64,000 nucleotides of DNA from UBA5796 sp040752455 (lineage in GTDB: Bacteria > Chloroflexota > Anaerolineae > Anaerolineales > Villigracilaceae): contig JBMOMN010000009.1 in assembly GCA_049324115.1 (NCBI GenBank), forward strand, positions 186,001-250,000, given 5' to 3'. Shown here piece after piece: positions 9,291-17,314 of the stretch (its first letter is position 1; the number at the start of each line of letters is the position of its first letter). The notes below the pieces were generated by a model. That model saw only the letters and a list, made by a program, of their open reading frames with translations, made no database searches and was not told the DNA's origin. The position numbers and the translations under genes were made by a program.

Positions 9291-11040
9291 ATCTCTCCAC
9301 GAACAACTCGGGAAACTGCTTCATCGCCGACAGCACCGCCGACGCCGCTGTCTGTCCCAACCCGCACAGCGACGCATCTGTCATCGTCCAGCCGACATTC
9401 TGCAGGCGTTCGGGGTCGCCGGGCAGCATCTCTCTTCTGGCTACACGCTCCAAAATCTCGGCCTGGCGCTGCGTCCCCATCTGGCAGGGATAGCACTTGC
9501 CGCAGCTTTCGTGGGCGAAGAAGCGTCCCAGCCGCGCCAGCGCGTCCCGCAAATCCCGTGACTTGTCGAACACCATCACCACGCCCGAACCGAGCGGCAG
9601 CCCGGCGGCGCGCAAATCTTCGAAGGTCAGCTTCACGTCCAATTGCTCCGGCGTGGCAAACGCTCCCGCCGCCCCGCCGAAGAGCACTGCCTGTATCCGT
9701 TTATCCGCTGCCCCATCCGTTCCCGTCATCCGTTTCTCCGCTTCCTCATCCGTTCCCGTCATCCGTTTCTCCGCTTCCTCATCCGCTCCCCCTGCCATCT
9801 CCAACAATTCCTTCAGCGCCACCCCGAACGGGACTTCGTACAATCCCGGCCTGGCCACATCCCCGGAGACGCAGAACAACTTCGGCCCCGGTGACTTCTC
9901 CGTGCCGATCTTGCGATACTCCGCCGCGCCCATCGAGAGGATCAGCGGCACGTTGGCCAGCGTCTCGACGTTGTTGATGACCGTCGGCTTGCCGAACAGT
10001 CCGTGCGTGGTCGGGAACGGCGGCTTGACGCGCGGAAAGCCGCGCTTGCCCTCGATCGACTCGAACAGGGCGGTCTCCTCGCCGCAGATGTAAGCCCCCG
10101 CCCCCAGGCGGATCTCGATGTCGAAACCGTTTGCCCCGCCGAGATGACCCGCCTGACGCGCTTCGTTCAGGGCATTTTCAAGAACCGGCAAAATGTAGGG
10201 ATACTCGCCGCGCAGGTAAATGTAGCCTTTGGTTGCGCCAATGGCATGAGCCGCAATACACATCCCCTCGATCGTGCTGTGCGGATCGTCCAGCAGCAGG
10301 ATGCGGTCCTTGAACGTGCCCGGCTCGGATTCGTCGGCGTTGCAGACGACGTACTTCTCGTCGCCGGGAGCGTCCGCCGCGCCCTGCCACTTGACCCCGG
10401 TCGGGAAGGCCGCCCCGCCGCGTCCGACCAGCCCGGAGGCCCTGATCTCGGCGATCACCTCGGCAGGCGGCATCGCCAGGGCTTTTTGCAAGGCCGCGTA
10501 AGCGCCGTACCCCGCCAGGAAGGTCGTCCCGTTGCCGCAGTTGCGGGTCAGCAGCCGCAGCGAACCATAGACCAGCGAGCGCGGACGGCCCAGCTCGTAA
10601 TGCCCGGTCTTCAGGTCCACGTTCGTCTCGGCCTGGTCGTCGAACAGGATCGCCGGGGCCTGCTCGCACAATCCCAGGCACGGACTCCGCTCGATGGTGG
10701 ACGACCCATCCGATGTAGTTTCGCCCGGTTGGATGCCGTGATGGGCACACAGGTGGTCGAGCAGTTCGTCCGCGCCTTTGAGGGCGCAGGCCGGGTCGGT
10801 ACAGACCCGGATCATCCGTTTGCCGACCGGCTCGCTGTAGAACAGCGAATAGAACTCGATCACGCCATGCGCGTCGGCCAGCGGGACTCCGAGCGCAGCC
10901 GCCACCCCGGCCGCAACTTCCTCTGAAAGCCAGCCGTACTCTTTCTGGACGGCGTGCAGGGCGGGCAGCAACCCTGAGCGGCCAAGTGGGACAAACGGGT
11001 TCAGGATTTCTTCGAGGGAGGCAAGGTTTATTTCGGACAT
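9289..11040 (-). CDS. NuoE-NuoF fusion, NADH-binding subunit of formate dehydrogenase
   Basis: This 583-residue diaphorase subunit should bind FMN and NAD+ and deliver electrons from formate oxidation to NAD+ (or the reverse). I place the start at the ATG 11038-11040 (MSEINLAS), preceded by GGAGTGTTC; the 61 codons upstream do not look protein-like. Residues 1-160 are NuoE-like with a 2Fe-2S set (CTDPAC and CLGLC). From about 195 the NuoF part shows GRGGAAFPTGVKW (NADH site), CGEETALFESIEG (FMN) and SCGKCYPCQMGTQRQ with a later Cys for a 4Fe-4S cluster. A tandem 33-bp repeat inserts EEAEKRMTGTD twice near residue 440. First gene of the operon. The E-F fusion is known from hydrogenase and formate dehydrogenase diaphorases. 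Confidence 0.92.
   Translation of the reverse strand: MSEINLASLEEILNPFVPLGRSGLLPALHAVQKEYGWLSEEVAAGVAAALGVPLADAHGVIEFYSLFYSEPVGKRMIRVCTDPACALKGADELLDHLCAHHGIQPGETTSDGSSTIERSPCLGLCEQAPAILFDDQAETNVDLKTGHYELGRPRSLVYGSLRLLTRNCGNGTTFLAGYGAYAALQKALAMPPAEVIAEIRASGLVGRGGAAFPTGVKWQGAADAPGDEKYVVCNADESEPGTFKDRILLLDDPHSTIEGMCIAAHAIGATKGYIYLRGEYPYILPVLENALNEARQAGHLGGANGFDIEIRLGAGAYICGEETALFESIEGKRGFPRVKPPFPTTHGLFGKPTVINNVETLANVPLILSMGAAEYRKIGTEKSPGPKLFCVSGDVARPGLYEVPFGVALKELLEMAGGADEEAEKRMTGTDEEAEKRMTGTDGAADKRIQAVLFGGAAGAFATPEQLDVKLTFEDLRAAGLPLGSGVVMVFDKSRDLRDALARLGRFFAHESCGKCYPCQMGTQRQAEILERVARREMLPGDPERLQNVGWTMTDASLCGLGQTAASAVLSAMKQFPELFVER
9715..9780. repeat. Two perfect 33-bp tandem repeats inside the NuoF region
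   Basis: Units 9715-9747 and 9748-9780 are identical and encode EEAEKRMTGTD twice. Degenerate part-units flank both sides. The repeat keeps the frame and sits in a loop between two conserved NuoF segments. Confidence 0.9.
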
Positions 11041-11125
11041 GAACACTCCATAAATTGAGTATAGATGCAAATTTTGTTGTTGGCAAGGTATCCTTTCGAT
11101 AAGCGAAAAATGGTGTAAACTAATT

Positions 11126-11177
11126 AGGAGGAACCTTGTCAGATTGGCAATCGTTAAACGCCCATGACCCAGGATAA
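11126..11177 (+). promoter_or_regulatory. Strong ribosome site with overlapping 13-codon leader ORF
   Basis: AGGAGG at 11126-11131 is placed ideally for a TTG at 11136, which opens a 13-codon frame ending with TAA at 11175-11177, beyond the ATG of the L,D-transpeptidase at 11164. The main ATG has no ribosome site of its own, and an in-frame stop at 11155 excludes an upstream start. Translational coupling is a reasonable reading. Confidence 0.4.
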
Positions 11178-12198
11178 CACCACCGCCCGCCAGGCCGTCC
11201 AGAATGCCTTTGCCGCCCTCCAACGCGGCGACAGGCAGCGCGCCCGCGCCTGGGCCGAACGGGCCGCCGCCCTGGCCCCCAACCTGGAAGACCCCTGGCT
11301 GCTGCTGGCAGCCGTCTCCGAACCCAAGACCGCGGTCGAATACCTGGAACGGGCGCTCCAGGTGAATCCGCTCAGTCAGCGGGCGAAGGCGGGATTACAG
11401 CGGATGCGGGCGCAGCTCGCCGAAGACACCCAACCCGTGCGGACGGTCGGCGATACCCAGCCGACCAAAGTGGACAAGCTGCCGCCCCCGCCGCCCTCGA
11501 CCGGACCCAGGCGGCGGATGCTGTGGCTGACGGTCGTCCTGGCTGCGGCGCTGCTCCTGACGGCGGGCCTGGGCGTTGCCTCCCCGGCGCTGGCCGCCCT
11601 CGGTAACGGGAGCCGGCCCCCGGTCCGGGAGGCTGCGGAGGGGGATAGCTGGGGGCAGGTGGAACTCGTCAAGCCGACGTACACGCCCACATCCACACCC
11701 GTTGCCACGCTGGCCCCAATCCCGACATCCACCCCAGAGATCACAGCCACCCCTGCGGTGGCGCTGGTCGAGCCGGTGGAAGACGCCGCACCCCAGGCTC
11801 CCGAAGCGCCGGTTTACTCTGGGAACAAGTACATCCTGGTAGATATTTCGGAGCAGCACATGTATGTCTACGAGGGCGAGGCGCTGGTTTACAGTTTCGT
11901 GGCCTCGACCGGGATGAACAACGCCACCCGCACCGGGACGTTCAGCGTGCTGAACAAGATCGACAATGCCTACGGCGCGACCTGGGACATCTGGATGCCG
12001 AACTGGCTCGGCATTTACTGGGCCGGGACGCTCCAAAACGGGATCCACGCCCTGCCGATCCTGTCGAACGGGGCACGGCTGTGGGCCGGCTACCTGGGCA
12101 CGCCCATTTCTTATGGCTGCGTGGTGCTCGGCGTGGACGAGGCCCAGGCGTTGTACAACTGGGCCGAGGTCGGCACGCCGGTGGAGATCAGATGGTAA
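11164..12198 (+). CDS. Membrane-anchored L,D-transpeptidase (YkuD fold)
   Basis: This 344-residue protein probably cross-links peptidoglycan or attaches surface proteins outside the membrane. Residues 1-90 are TPR-like Ala/Arg-rich helices (cytoplasmic). A transmembrane helix spans about 119-141, and a Thr/Pro-rich linker (TPTSTPVATLAPIPTSTP) follows. The YkuD domain occupies about 222-343: a His in GIHALPIL and the nucleophile Cys in PISYGCVVLG. The canonical motif is SHGC, so the second His is replaced by Tyr. The protein ends in PVEIRW as family members do. It stands alone, divergent from the formate dehydrogenase operon, and is closed by a strong terminator. Confidence 0.88.
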   Translation: MTQDNTTARQAVQNAFAALQRGDRQRARAWAERAAALAPNLEDPWLLLAAVSEPKTAVEYLERALQVNPLSQRAKAGLQRMRAQLAEDTQPVRTVGDTQPTKVDKLPPPPPSTGPRRRMLWLTVVLAAALLLTAGLGVASPALAALGNGSRPPVREAAEGDSWGQVELVKPTYTPTSTPVATLAPIPTSTPEITATPAVALVEPVEDAAPQAPEAPVYSGNKYILVDISEQHMYVYEGEALVYSFVASTGMNNATRTGTFSVLNKIDNAYGATWDIWMPNWLGIYWAGTLQNGIHALPILSNGARLWAGYLGTPISYGCVVLGVDEAQALYNWAEVGTPVEIRW

Positions 12199-12202
12199 AA
12201 CT

Positions 12203-12227
12203 AAAACCGCCCTTCCGGGCGGTTTTT
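12203..12227 (+). terminator. Rho-independent terminator
   Basis: AAAACCGCCC, loop TTCC, GGGCGGTTTTT directly follows the L,D-transpeptidase stop. Its T-run abuts the 3' end of the convergent tRNA. Confidence 0.9.
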
Positions 12228-12301
12228 GGTGGCGAGGGTGAGATTTGAACTCACGACCAAGGGCTTATGAGTCCCCTGCTCTACCGCTGAGCTACCTCGC
12301 C
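12227..12301 (-). tRNA. tRNA with CAU anticodon (elongator Met or Ile2)
   Basis: The minus strand folds as a tRNA: acceptor GGCGAGG/CCTCGCC, D arm GCTC/GAGC, anticodon loop CTCATAA with anticodon CAT, T arm GTGAG/CTCAC with TTCAAAT, and an encoded CCA. G1-C72 pairing excludes the initiator. Choosing between Met and lysidine-type Ile needs identity-element comparison. The anticodon stem has a G-U at 27-43 and an A-G mismatch at 31-39. Confidence 0.93.
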
Positions 12302-12358
12302 ATAGCGGGGCAAATATTACTATTGACTCATTGATTTGTCAACGCCGGATAGCGCCGG

Positions 12359-13060
12359 TCAAGGCGTGGCCGTCGGCGAGGGGGTGGCGGTCGGCGTACC
12401 GGGCGTGGAGGTCGGAACCGGCGTGACCAGGTTGACCGGGATGACCAGCACGTCGCCGACGAAGATTTCGTTGGAATTCTCCAGGCCGTTCTCTTCGACG
12501 ATGGCCTCGACCGTACTGTTGAACTTCTGGGCGATCAGGGCCAGGCTGTCACCCGGCAGGACGGTGTAATTGACTTTCGTGCCACGCGGCAGGTCCAGCG
12601 GGATGGGGGTGGCGGTGGGCAGGCGCATATCCGGGTTGGGGATGAAAATCTCCTGGCCGACGAAGATCACGCCGTTGCTGGCTTTGACCGCCGCGTTGAG
12701 TTCGAGCATCAGCAGGATGCCGTCTTCGCCCAGGCTGAATTTCTCGGCGATGGTCGCCAGCGATTCGCCTTCCTGGACCTTGTAGAGGAACGGGGCCGAG
12801 GGGGTCGCGGTCGGCGTCTCGGTCGGGGTGGGGGTGATGGTCGGCGTTTCGGTCGGGGTGTTGGTCAGGGTCGGGGTAACGGTCAACGTTGAGGTGGGCG
12901 TCTCGGTGGCGAACATGCTGCCGATGGCCGGCTTGTTCGGCCCGGTCATCCAGACGATCAGGAAGATGGCCCCCGCCACGACGAGCAAGACGGCCAACCC
13001 CCAGACGATGAAGGGTCCCATCCGCTGGCGGCGGCGGTATGACGAAATTGTTTTATCCAT
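12359..13060 (-). CDS. Membrane-anchored protein with two LysM domains
   Basis: This 233-residue cell-wall binding protein has a short basic N-terminus, a transmembrane helix (about 16-39), a long Thr/Pro linker (TPTETPTITPTPTETP) and two LysM domains at about 92-142 (YKVQEGESLATIAEKF...IFIPNP) and 162-212 (YTVLPGDSLALIAQKF...LVIPVN). It ends in another Thr/Pro tail. LysM domains bind N-acetylglucosamine-containing peptidoglycan. No catalytic domain is present, so it is likely structural or an adaptor. It stands between the tRNA and pepA as a single gene. Confidence 0.9.
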   Translation of the reverse strand: MDKTISSYRRRQRMGPFIVWGLAVLLVVAGAIFLIVWMTGPNKPAIGSMFATETPTSTLTVTPTLTNTPTETPTITPTPTETPTATPSAPFLYKVQEGESLATIAEKFSLGEDGILLMLELNAAVKASNGVIFVGQEIFIPNPDMRLPTATPIPLDLPRGTKVNYTVLPGDSLALIAQKFNSTVEAIVEENGLENSNEIFVGDVLVIPVNLVTPVPTSTPGTPTATPSPTATP

Positions 13061-13210
13061 GTTTTCCTCGCAAATTCCTGCATGTGCCTTGTGTTTTGGG
13101 ATCTTGTGAAAGAGCCTGGATTTTGCGGGCTACCACGTCAATTCCCGGACAACATTTTTGCAGGCGCACGGGTATTCTAACCGAAAGTGTGGATTTGTGA
13201 ACAGGGACAT

Positions 13211-13256
13211 AAAACGAGGTGATCGTCGCAAATATGTGACAATCACCTCGAAAAAT
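13211..13256 (-). terminator. Terminator downstream of pepA
   Basis: CGAGGTGAT pairs with ATCACCTCG around a loop of about 18 bases. On the minus strand it is followed by TTTTATG. It lies 25 bp after the pepA stop. Confidence 0.65.
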
Positions 13257-13275
13257 TGGCGGGCAGGGGCGACCG

Positions 13276-14700
13276 TCACACCAGGTTTTGGATGTACTCC
13301 AGCAGCAGCCGCACCCCGAAGCCGGTGGCGCCCTTGGGGCAGTAGGGCAAATCCGCCTCGGCGTTGCCCACCCCGGCGATGTCAAGGTGCGCCCAAGGGG
13401 TCGCCTCGTTGACGAACTGCTTCAGGAACATCCCGCCGATGACCGGGTGGGCTTTCTTGCCGCCCGAATTCTTGATGTCGCTGTCGTCGCCTTTGATCTG
13501 TTCGAAATACTCGTCGTCCAGCGGCAGCGGCCACAGGCGCTCGTAAGTGTTTTCGCCCGCCGCGATCAGCGCCTGCGAAAGGGCCTCGTCGTTGCTCATG
13601 ATCCCGGCCCGCACCGAACCGAGGGCGGTGATGACCCCGCCGGTCAGGGTGGCCAGGTCAATCACGGCGCGGGGGCCGTAAATCTGCTGGGTGTAGGTCA
13701 GCGCGTCGGCCAGCACCAGCCGTCCCTCGGCGTCGGTGCTGATGATCTCGATGGTCTTGCCCGAAAGCGACTTGATGATGTCGTTGGGCCGGTAAGCCGC
13801 CCCTGAGATCATGTTCTCGGCCGCGGCGACCACGCCCACGATCCGGGTTTTGAGCCGCAGGCGGGCCGCCGCCACCAGGGCCGCGATCACCACCATCCCG
13901 CCGCTCTTGTCGTACTTCATCCCCACGATCCCCTCCACCGACTTCAGGCTGTAGCCGCCGGTATCGAACGTGATAGCCTTGCCGACCAGCGCCACCGGGC
14001 GGTTGTCGCCGTTGGGCACGCCTTCGTGTTCGAGCACGATCAGGCGCGAGGGCGTGGCGCTGCCCTTGCCCACCGCCACGATCGCCCCGGCCCCCATCTC
14101 GGCCAACTGGCGCTCGTCCAGGATGGCGCATTTCAGCCCGGCTTCGGCGGCCAGGTTTTTGACCTTCTCGGCCAGCGTAAGCGGGTTGATCACGTTGGGC
14201 GGCTCGTGGGTCAGTTCGCGGGCCAGGTTGGTCCCGTCGGCCAGGATGCGGGCCTTTTCGACGAGGGCCGTCGTCTCGTCCAGGGCGGATTCGGCCAGCA
14301 GGTTCAGGATGATGGCGGGACGCGCCGCCTGCCCGGTCTTGTGACGTTTGAACTTGAAAGCCCCCAGGAGCAGGCCCTCGGCCAGGGCGAAAGCGGCCTC
14401 CGGGACCGTCAGGCCGGATTCCGTCAAAGAGGCCAGGTCCAGGCCCGCGCCTTCGATCTCGTTCCCCTCCAGCCAGCGCACCAGCGCCCCGCCGACGCGC
14501 CGCAGCGTCTCGGCCTTGACCTTTTCCTTCGGGCCGAGCGAGACCAGGGCCTGCTTCTCGGCCGGGTCCAGGCGCACCTCCCCGGCTTCCTTGCCCGCCG
14601 ACGCCAGCGACAGGGATTCGGGCGCAGCCGCAAAACGGATGAGCAATCCGCCCATCCATTCGTCTTTCTTGATGACATTGAGACTGATGATGCTTGACAC
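13276..14700 (-). CDS. pepA: Leucyl aminopeptidase (M17)
   Basis: This 474-residue cytosolic dimetal aminopeptidase releases N-terminal residues from peptides. The C-terminal catalytic half shows VGKAITFDTGGYSLK (metal-binding Lys and Asp), MKYDKSGG and, near residue 320, STDAEGRLVLADAL, the M17 signature with Ser in place of the usual Asn. The N-terminal macrodomain-like half is less conserved, as is normal. Length agrees with the family. The reading starts at MSSIISLNVIKKDEW. The gene is monocistronic between the LysM gene and lgt, with a terminator downstream. Confidence 0.95.
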   Translation of the reverse strand: MSSIISLNVIKKDEWMGGLLIRFAAAPESLSLASAGKEAGEVRLDPAEKQALVSLGPKEKVKAETLRRVGGALVRWLEGNEIEGAGLDLASLTESGLTVPEAAFALAEGLLLGAFKFKRHKTGQAARPAIILNLLAESALDETTALVEKARILADGTNLARELTHEPPNVINPLTLAEKVKNLAAEAGLKCAILDERQLAEMGAGAIVAVGKGSATPSRLIVLEHEGVPNGDNRPVALVGKAITFDTGGYSLKSVEGIVGMKYDKSGGMVVIAALVAAARLRLKTRIVGVVAAAENMISGAAYRPNDIIKSLSGKTIEIISTDAEGRLVLADALTYTQQIYGPRAVIDLATLTGGVITALGSVRAGIMSNDEALSQALIAAGENTYERLWPLPLDDEYFEQIKGDDSDIKNSGGKKAHPVIGGMFLKQFVNEATPWAHLDIAGVGNAEADLPYCPKGATGFGVRLLLEYIQNLV

Positions 14701-14817
14701 GAGACTATTCTCCGTTTTCTCCAGGCTATTGGCTGATCCAGCCAGACGGCTATATTTTTACTATACTTTGGGACGCTTTGCCAGTGGGATGTTATAATCC
14801 CCGAAACTTGTTTGGGA

Positions 14818-14846
14818 GTGCGTCGCACCTTTCCAAGCGGGATTTT
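14818..14846 (+). repeat. GTGCGTCGCACC repeat (family 2) in the lgt leader
   Basis: GTGCGTCGCACCTTTCCAAG followed by CGGGATT matches copies at 62345-62380 and 42750-42793 (minus). It lies between a TATAAT at 14793 and the lgt start. Confidence 0.6.
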
Positions 14847-14860
14847 TTCAAGAGAGCATT

Positions 14861-14890
14861 GTCAGGCTGTGAGCCTGACCTACTTTTTTT
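14861..14890 (+). repeat. REP-like hairpin with T-run upstream of lgt
   Basis: GTCAGGCT, GTG, AGCCTGAC then CTACTTTTTTT. It matches the GTCA...TGACCTAC layout of the REP copies at 15766-18797 but has a different arm. The T-run makes it a possible attenuator or terminator 17 bp before the lgt start. Confidence 0.6.
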
Positions 14891-14907
14891 AGGTAACGAG
14901 GTGCATT

Positions 14908-15777
14908 TTGATAGACCCGATCATCTTCTCTTTCGACATCGGCCCCCTGACCCTCACCCTGCGCTGGTACGGCGTGCTGGTCATGCTCGGCGTGGTCGTC
15001 GGCTCGTGGGTCGCCGAGCGCGAACTGACGCGGCGCGGCGAGAACGGCGAGCACATCTGGAACGCGCTGGTCTGGATGCTGCCTGCCGGCGTGATCGGGG
15101 CGCGCCTGTGGTACGTGGTCAATGCCACCCTGGGCGGCAGCAAGCATTACCTCGAGAACCCCTTGCAGATTCTGAATACCCTTGAGGGCGGGCTGCACAT
15201 CTTCGGCGGATTGCTCTTCGGCGCGGTGGTCATGTACTTCTACGTCAAACGCCACAACCTGGACCTCTGGCTGCTGCTCGACGTGGCCGCCCCGGTCACA
15301 CTGATCGGCCAGGCTGTGGCCCGCCCGGCCAACTTCATCAACCAGGAACTCTACGGCCAGCCGACGACCCTCCCCTGGGGCATCCCGATCGAGGCCCAGC
15401 ACCGCCTCCCCCAGTACAGCGACATGGCCCTCTACCCCGAAAGCACCCGCTTCCACCCGGCCTTCGCCTACGAAATGCTCTGGAACTTCGTCACCGCCGG
15501 GGCATTATTGTGGCTGGCCCGCAAATTCCCCGAAAAGTTCAAGCCCGGAGCCATGTTCGGCTGGTGGCTGGTCATCGCCGGGGTGGGACGGGTCATCATC
15601 GAAGCCTTCCGCCCCGACCAGCCCCGCATCGCCGGCACCGACCTGTCCTACTCGCGGCTGGTGGCGGGGCTGATGGCCCTGGCCGGCGTGGTCCTGCTGC
15701 TGGTGCGTTACGGAACCATCCGCTTGAAGTTTGCCAAAGGCTGGGAAGAAAAATATAAAATCGAAGGTCACGCTTGA
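14908..15777 (+). CDS. lgt: Prolipoprotein diacylglyceryl transferase
   Basis: This 289-residue polytopic enzyme transfers diacylglycerol to the lipobox Cys of prelipoproteins, such as the lipoproteins at 30401-35305. It has about seven hydrophobic segments. GQAVARPANFINQELYG corresponds to the Lgt signature (GR.GNFINGE.WG), and FHPAFAYEMLWN is the second conserved motif. The start is a TTG at 14908 with AACGAGGTG as ribosome site; no better ATG exists nearby. The last codons (GHA-stop) are read from a REP palindrome, so the C-terminus was reshaped by the repeat. Confidence 0.95.
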   Translation: MIDPIIFSFDIGPLTLTLRWYGVLVMLGVVVGSWVAERELTRRGENGEHIWNALVWMLPAGVIGARLWYVVNATLGGSKHYLENPLQILNTLEGGLHIFGGLLFGAVVMYFYVKRHNLDLWLLLDVAAPVTLIGQAVARPANFINQELYGQPTTLPWGIPIEAQHRLPQYSDMALYPESTRFHPAFAYEMLWNFVTAGALLWLARKFPEKFKPGAMFGWWLVIAGVGRVIIEAFRPDQPRIAGTDLSYSRLVAGLMALAGVVLLLVRYGTIRLKFAKGWEEKYKIEGHA

Positions 15778-15786
15778 AGCGTGACT
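15766..15786. repeat. REP palindrome 1 (overlaps the lgt stop)
   Basis: GGTCACGCTTGAAGCGTGAC. The lgt stop TGA at 15775-15777 is the loop of the palindrome. Confidence 0.88.
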
Positions 15787-15805
15787 ACTCTTGCGGATCA
15801 AGAAC

Positions 15806-15833
15806 GTAGGTCACGCTTGCAGCGTGACCTTTT
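15806..15833. repeat. REP palindrome 2
   Basis: The core GGTCACGCTTGCAGCGTGAC is followed by CTTTT. It is identical to the copy at 16446 on the other side of the RAYT gene. Confidence 0.88.
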
Positions 15834-15853
15834 GTTCGTGCGTAAACAACTTT

Positions 15854-15877
15854 GTCACGTTAAAAAACGTGACCTAC
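15854..15877. repeat. REP palindrome 3
   Basis: GTCACGTTAAAAAACGTGAC then CTAC. Confidence 0.88.
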
Positions 15878-15889
15878 GTTTGCGGGGTT

Positions 15890-15912
15890 GTCACGTCACA
15901 GACGTGACCTAC
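15890..15912. repeat. REP palindrome 4 (contains the RAYT stop)
   Basis: GTCACGTCACAGACGTGACC then TAC. On the minus strand its first three bases after G are the TAG stop (15909-15911) of the transposase gene. Confidence 0.88.
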
Positions 15913-16421
15913 TCACCCCAATCTACGTCCGCCGGTTCGTTCCAACTAAAAGCAGGGGGATACAATCCGCGCTTTTCCCATTCGATATAACTGCTGAACG
16001 GCCAATCACGCGGGTCTTTGACGTAACCATGTTTGACGGGATTGTAGTGAATGTAATGCAAGTGGTTCTCGAAATCCCTGTCATCCCGAATGATGTGATC
16101 CCAAAACCGCTTCTGCCAGAATTTCATGGGTTGAGACTGTTCAAGCCCGATCAGTTTCTTGTATGCCTTGGTAAAGTTTGGTTTGAGGGAATGCATGATG
16201 TCGCTAAAATTGCTTGCCCCTGTCGGTTGGAAAGCCAAATGTAAATGCTCGGGCAGAAAGACATATCCCAGCATGGAAAATGGATGGAGACGCTTGACGT
16301 TGCGCAGGATTTCGAGCAACAGATTGACATTCTCGGGGTCGCGAAAAACAGGTTCACGATACTGGACAACCTGCGTAATGAAGACTGCCGAGCCAGGGAT
16401 GTAATAACGGCGAAAATTCAT
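15909..16421 (-). CDS. REP-associated tyrosine transposase (RAYT, Y1 HUH family)
   Basis: This 170-residue single-copy transposase of the TnpA-REP family should nick and join single-stranded DNA at REP hairpins. The HUH metal motif is HLH in FLPEHLHLAF, and the nucleophile Tyr lies in HYIHYNPVKHGYV, as in characterised RAYTs. WPFSSYIEW is a common C-terminal family motif. I choose the ATG at 16421, with AGGAT upstream, over the TTG two codons earlier. Five REP palindromes lie within 150 bp of the gene ends and two more at 18730-18797. The stop codon is inside a REP. Unlike IS200 elements it lacks left and right element ends and appears domesticated; the cellular role is unknown. Confidence 0.93.
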   Translation of the reverse strand: MNFRRYYIPGSAVFITQVVQYREPVFRDPENVNLLLEILRNVKRLHPFSMLGYVFLPEHLHLAFQPTGASNFSDIMHSLKPNFTKAYKKLIGLEQSQPMKFWQKRFWDHIIRDDRDFENHLHYIHYNPVKHGYVKDPRDWPFSSYIEWEKRGLYPPAFSWNEPADVDWGE

Positions 16422-16445
16422 GGGCAAATCATCCTAATCGTAGTA

Positions 16446-16466
16446 GGTCACGCTTGCAGCGTGACC
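16446..16466. repeat. REP palindrome 5 upstream of the RAYT gene
   Basis: GGTCACGCTTGCAGCGTGAC, then CTTTT. It is placed 25 bp before the RAYT start, in the same form as copy 2. Confidence 0.88.
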
Positions 16467-16506
16467 TTTTGTTTACATTCGCGAATGGTGATACCGAAGA
16501 ACCGGG

Positions 16507-16950
16507 TCACAAATTCTCTCTGATCCACGCCAACGCGTCGCCAGGCGTGCCGATTTTCAAACCGGATTTCTCGGCAACCTTTGGATCGTCAAGGAAATGC
16601 CGGCGATTGTGGGTGACGAGGAAATCCACTTTGGCCTTGATCGCCGCAGCAAGGATGGGGGCATCGGTGGGATCAGCTATCATATAAAGACAAGGTTGTA
16701 TTTCCTCGCTTGCCAGTGCAGCCACAATTTTTGGTTGTGTATCTTTCAGGGCATTTCGGAAAGCGGGCAATGCTGCCGGGGCCTTCCGCGCAAGAGACCG
16801 TTCACATTCTTCTATGACATGCTCGCTAATATACAAATCTAGCTTGTCCTGTTCTGCAAAGAGCATAAGGACACAGGCTGCGCCCGTTCGCGAAAGCACA
16901 CCCGCGATCAAAGCGCTGCTATCGAAAAACAGCTTACTTTTTGTCAACAT
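16507..16950 (-). CDS. PIN-domain toxin of a VapBC-like pair
   Basis: This 147-residue PIN-fold ribonuclease shows LFFDSSALIAG (first Asp), a central ISEHVIEEC (Glu), ADPTDAPILAAA (Asp pair) and VDFLVTHNRRHF. These are the expected acidic active-site set plus the conserved TxNxxHF. I place the start at ATG 16948-16950, inside the end of the antitoxin gene (17-base overlap); the longer frame upstream reads through the antitoxin in another frame and is not protein-like. PIN toxins cleave tRNA or rRNA when their antitoxin is lost. The target here is unknown. Confidence 0.88.
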   Translation of the reverse strand: MLTKSKLFFDSSALIAGVLSRTGAACVLMLFAEQDKLDLYISEHVIEECERSLARKAPAALPAFRNALKDTQPKIVAALASEEIQPCLYMIADPTDAPILAAAIKAKVDFLVTHNRRHFLDDPKVAEKSGLKIGTPGDALAWIRENL

Positions 16951-17206
16951 AATGCTCTTCGTAGTAGCGTCGGCGTTCTTCGTCCAATGTCTCCAGGAGT
17001 TCTTCCAACGTAACACCTGCATCGGCAACCGCCTTTGCAACTTTGTCTGCGTCACGTAAGAAATTACTGCTTTTCGATGTGAGCATAAAATTTCCATCGC
17101 CCATATCTATCAGGGTGAGCATATCCCCCTCTTCCAAGTCATATTTCTTTCGCAAGCCAGCAGGCAGGGTAATGGTCCCTTTGCTGCGGATTTGAAGTGT
17201 GGTCAT
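16934..17206 (-). CDS. AbrB/SpoVT-type antitoxin
   Basis: This 90-residue protein has an N-terminal swapped-hairpin AbrB domain (LQIRSKGTITLPAGLRKKYD...GDMLTLIDMGDGNFML, residues 4-45) and an acidic helical tail (EELLETLDEERRRYYEEHY) that probably occupies the toxin's active cleft. GGAGAAATGTT precedes the ATG. It overlaps the PIN toxin gene by 17 bases and should autoregulate the pair's promoter, as AbrB-type antitoxins do. Confidence 0.9.
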   Translation of the reverse strand: MTTLQIRSKGTITLPAGLRKKYDLEEGDMLTLIDMGDGNFMLTSKSSNFLRDADKVAKAVADAGVTLEELLETLDEERRRYYEEHYVDKK

Positions 17207-17314
17207 AACATTTCTCCAGAAAATCGGAATTTCGGAATTTCTGGTATTCTAGCATGGTCTTGTGGAAAAATAAAGCCCCTGAAAGTTGCGAAAACCATCA
17301 AGGGCCAGTGAGCC

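Noticed and set aside
12227..12301. Initiator tRNA-Met
   Set aside because: The first base pair is G-C and the anticodon stem lacks the three G-C pairs of initiators.
15766..15912. CRISPR or attachment-site array after lgt
   Set aside because: The repeats are short palindromes of varying arms typical of REP elements, with a RAYT beside them.
15909..16421. Complete IS200/IS605-type insertion sequence
   Set aside because: No element ends or tnpB; the family motifs and REP neighbours fit a RAYT.
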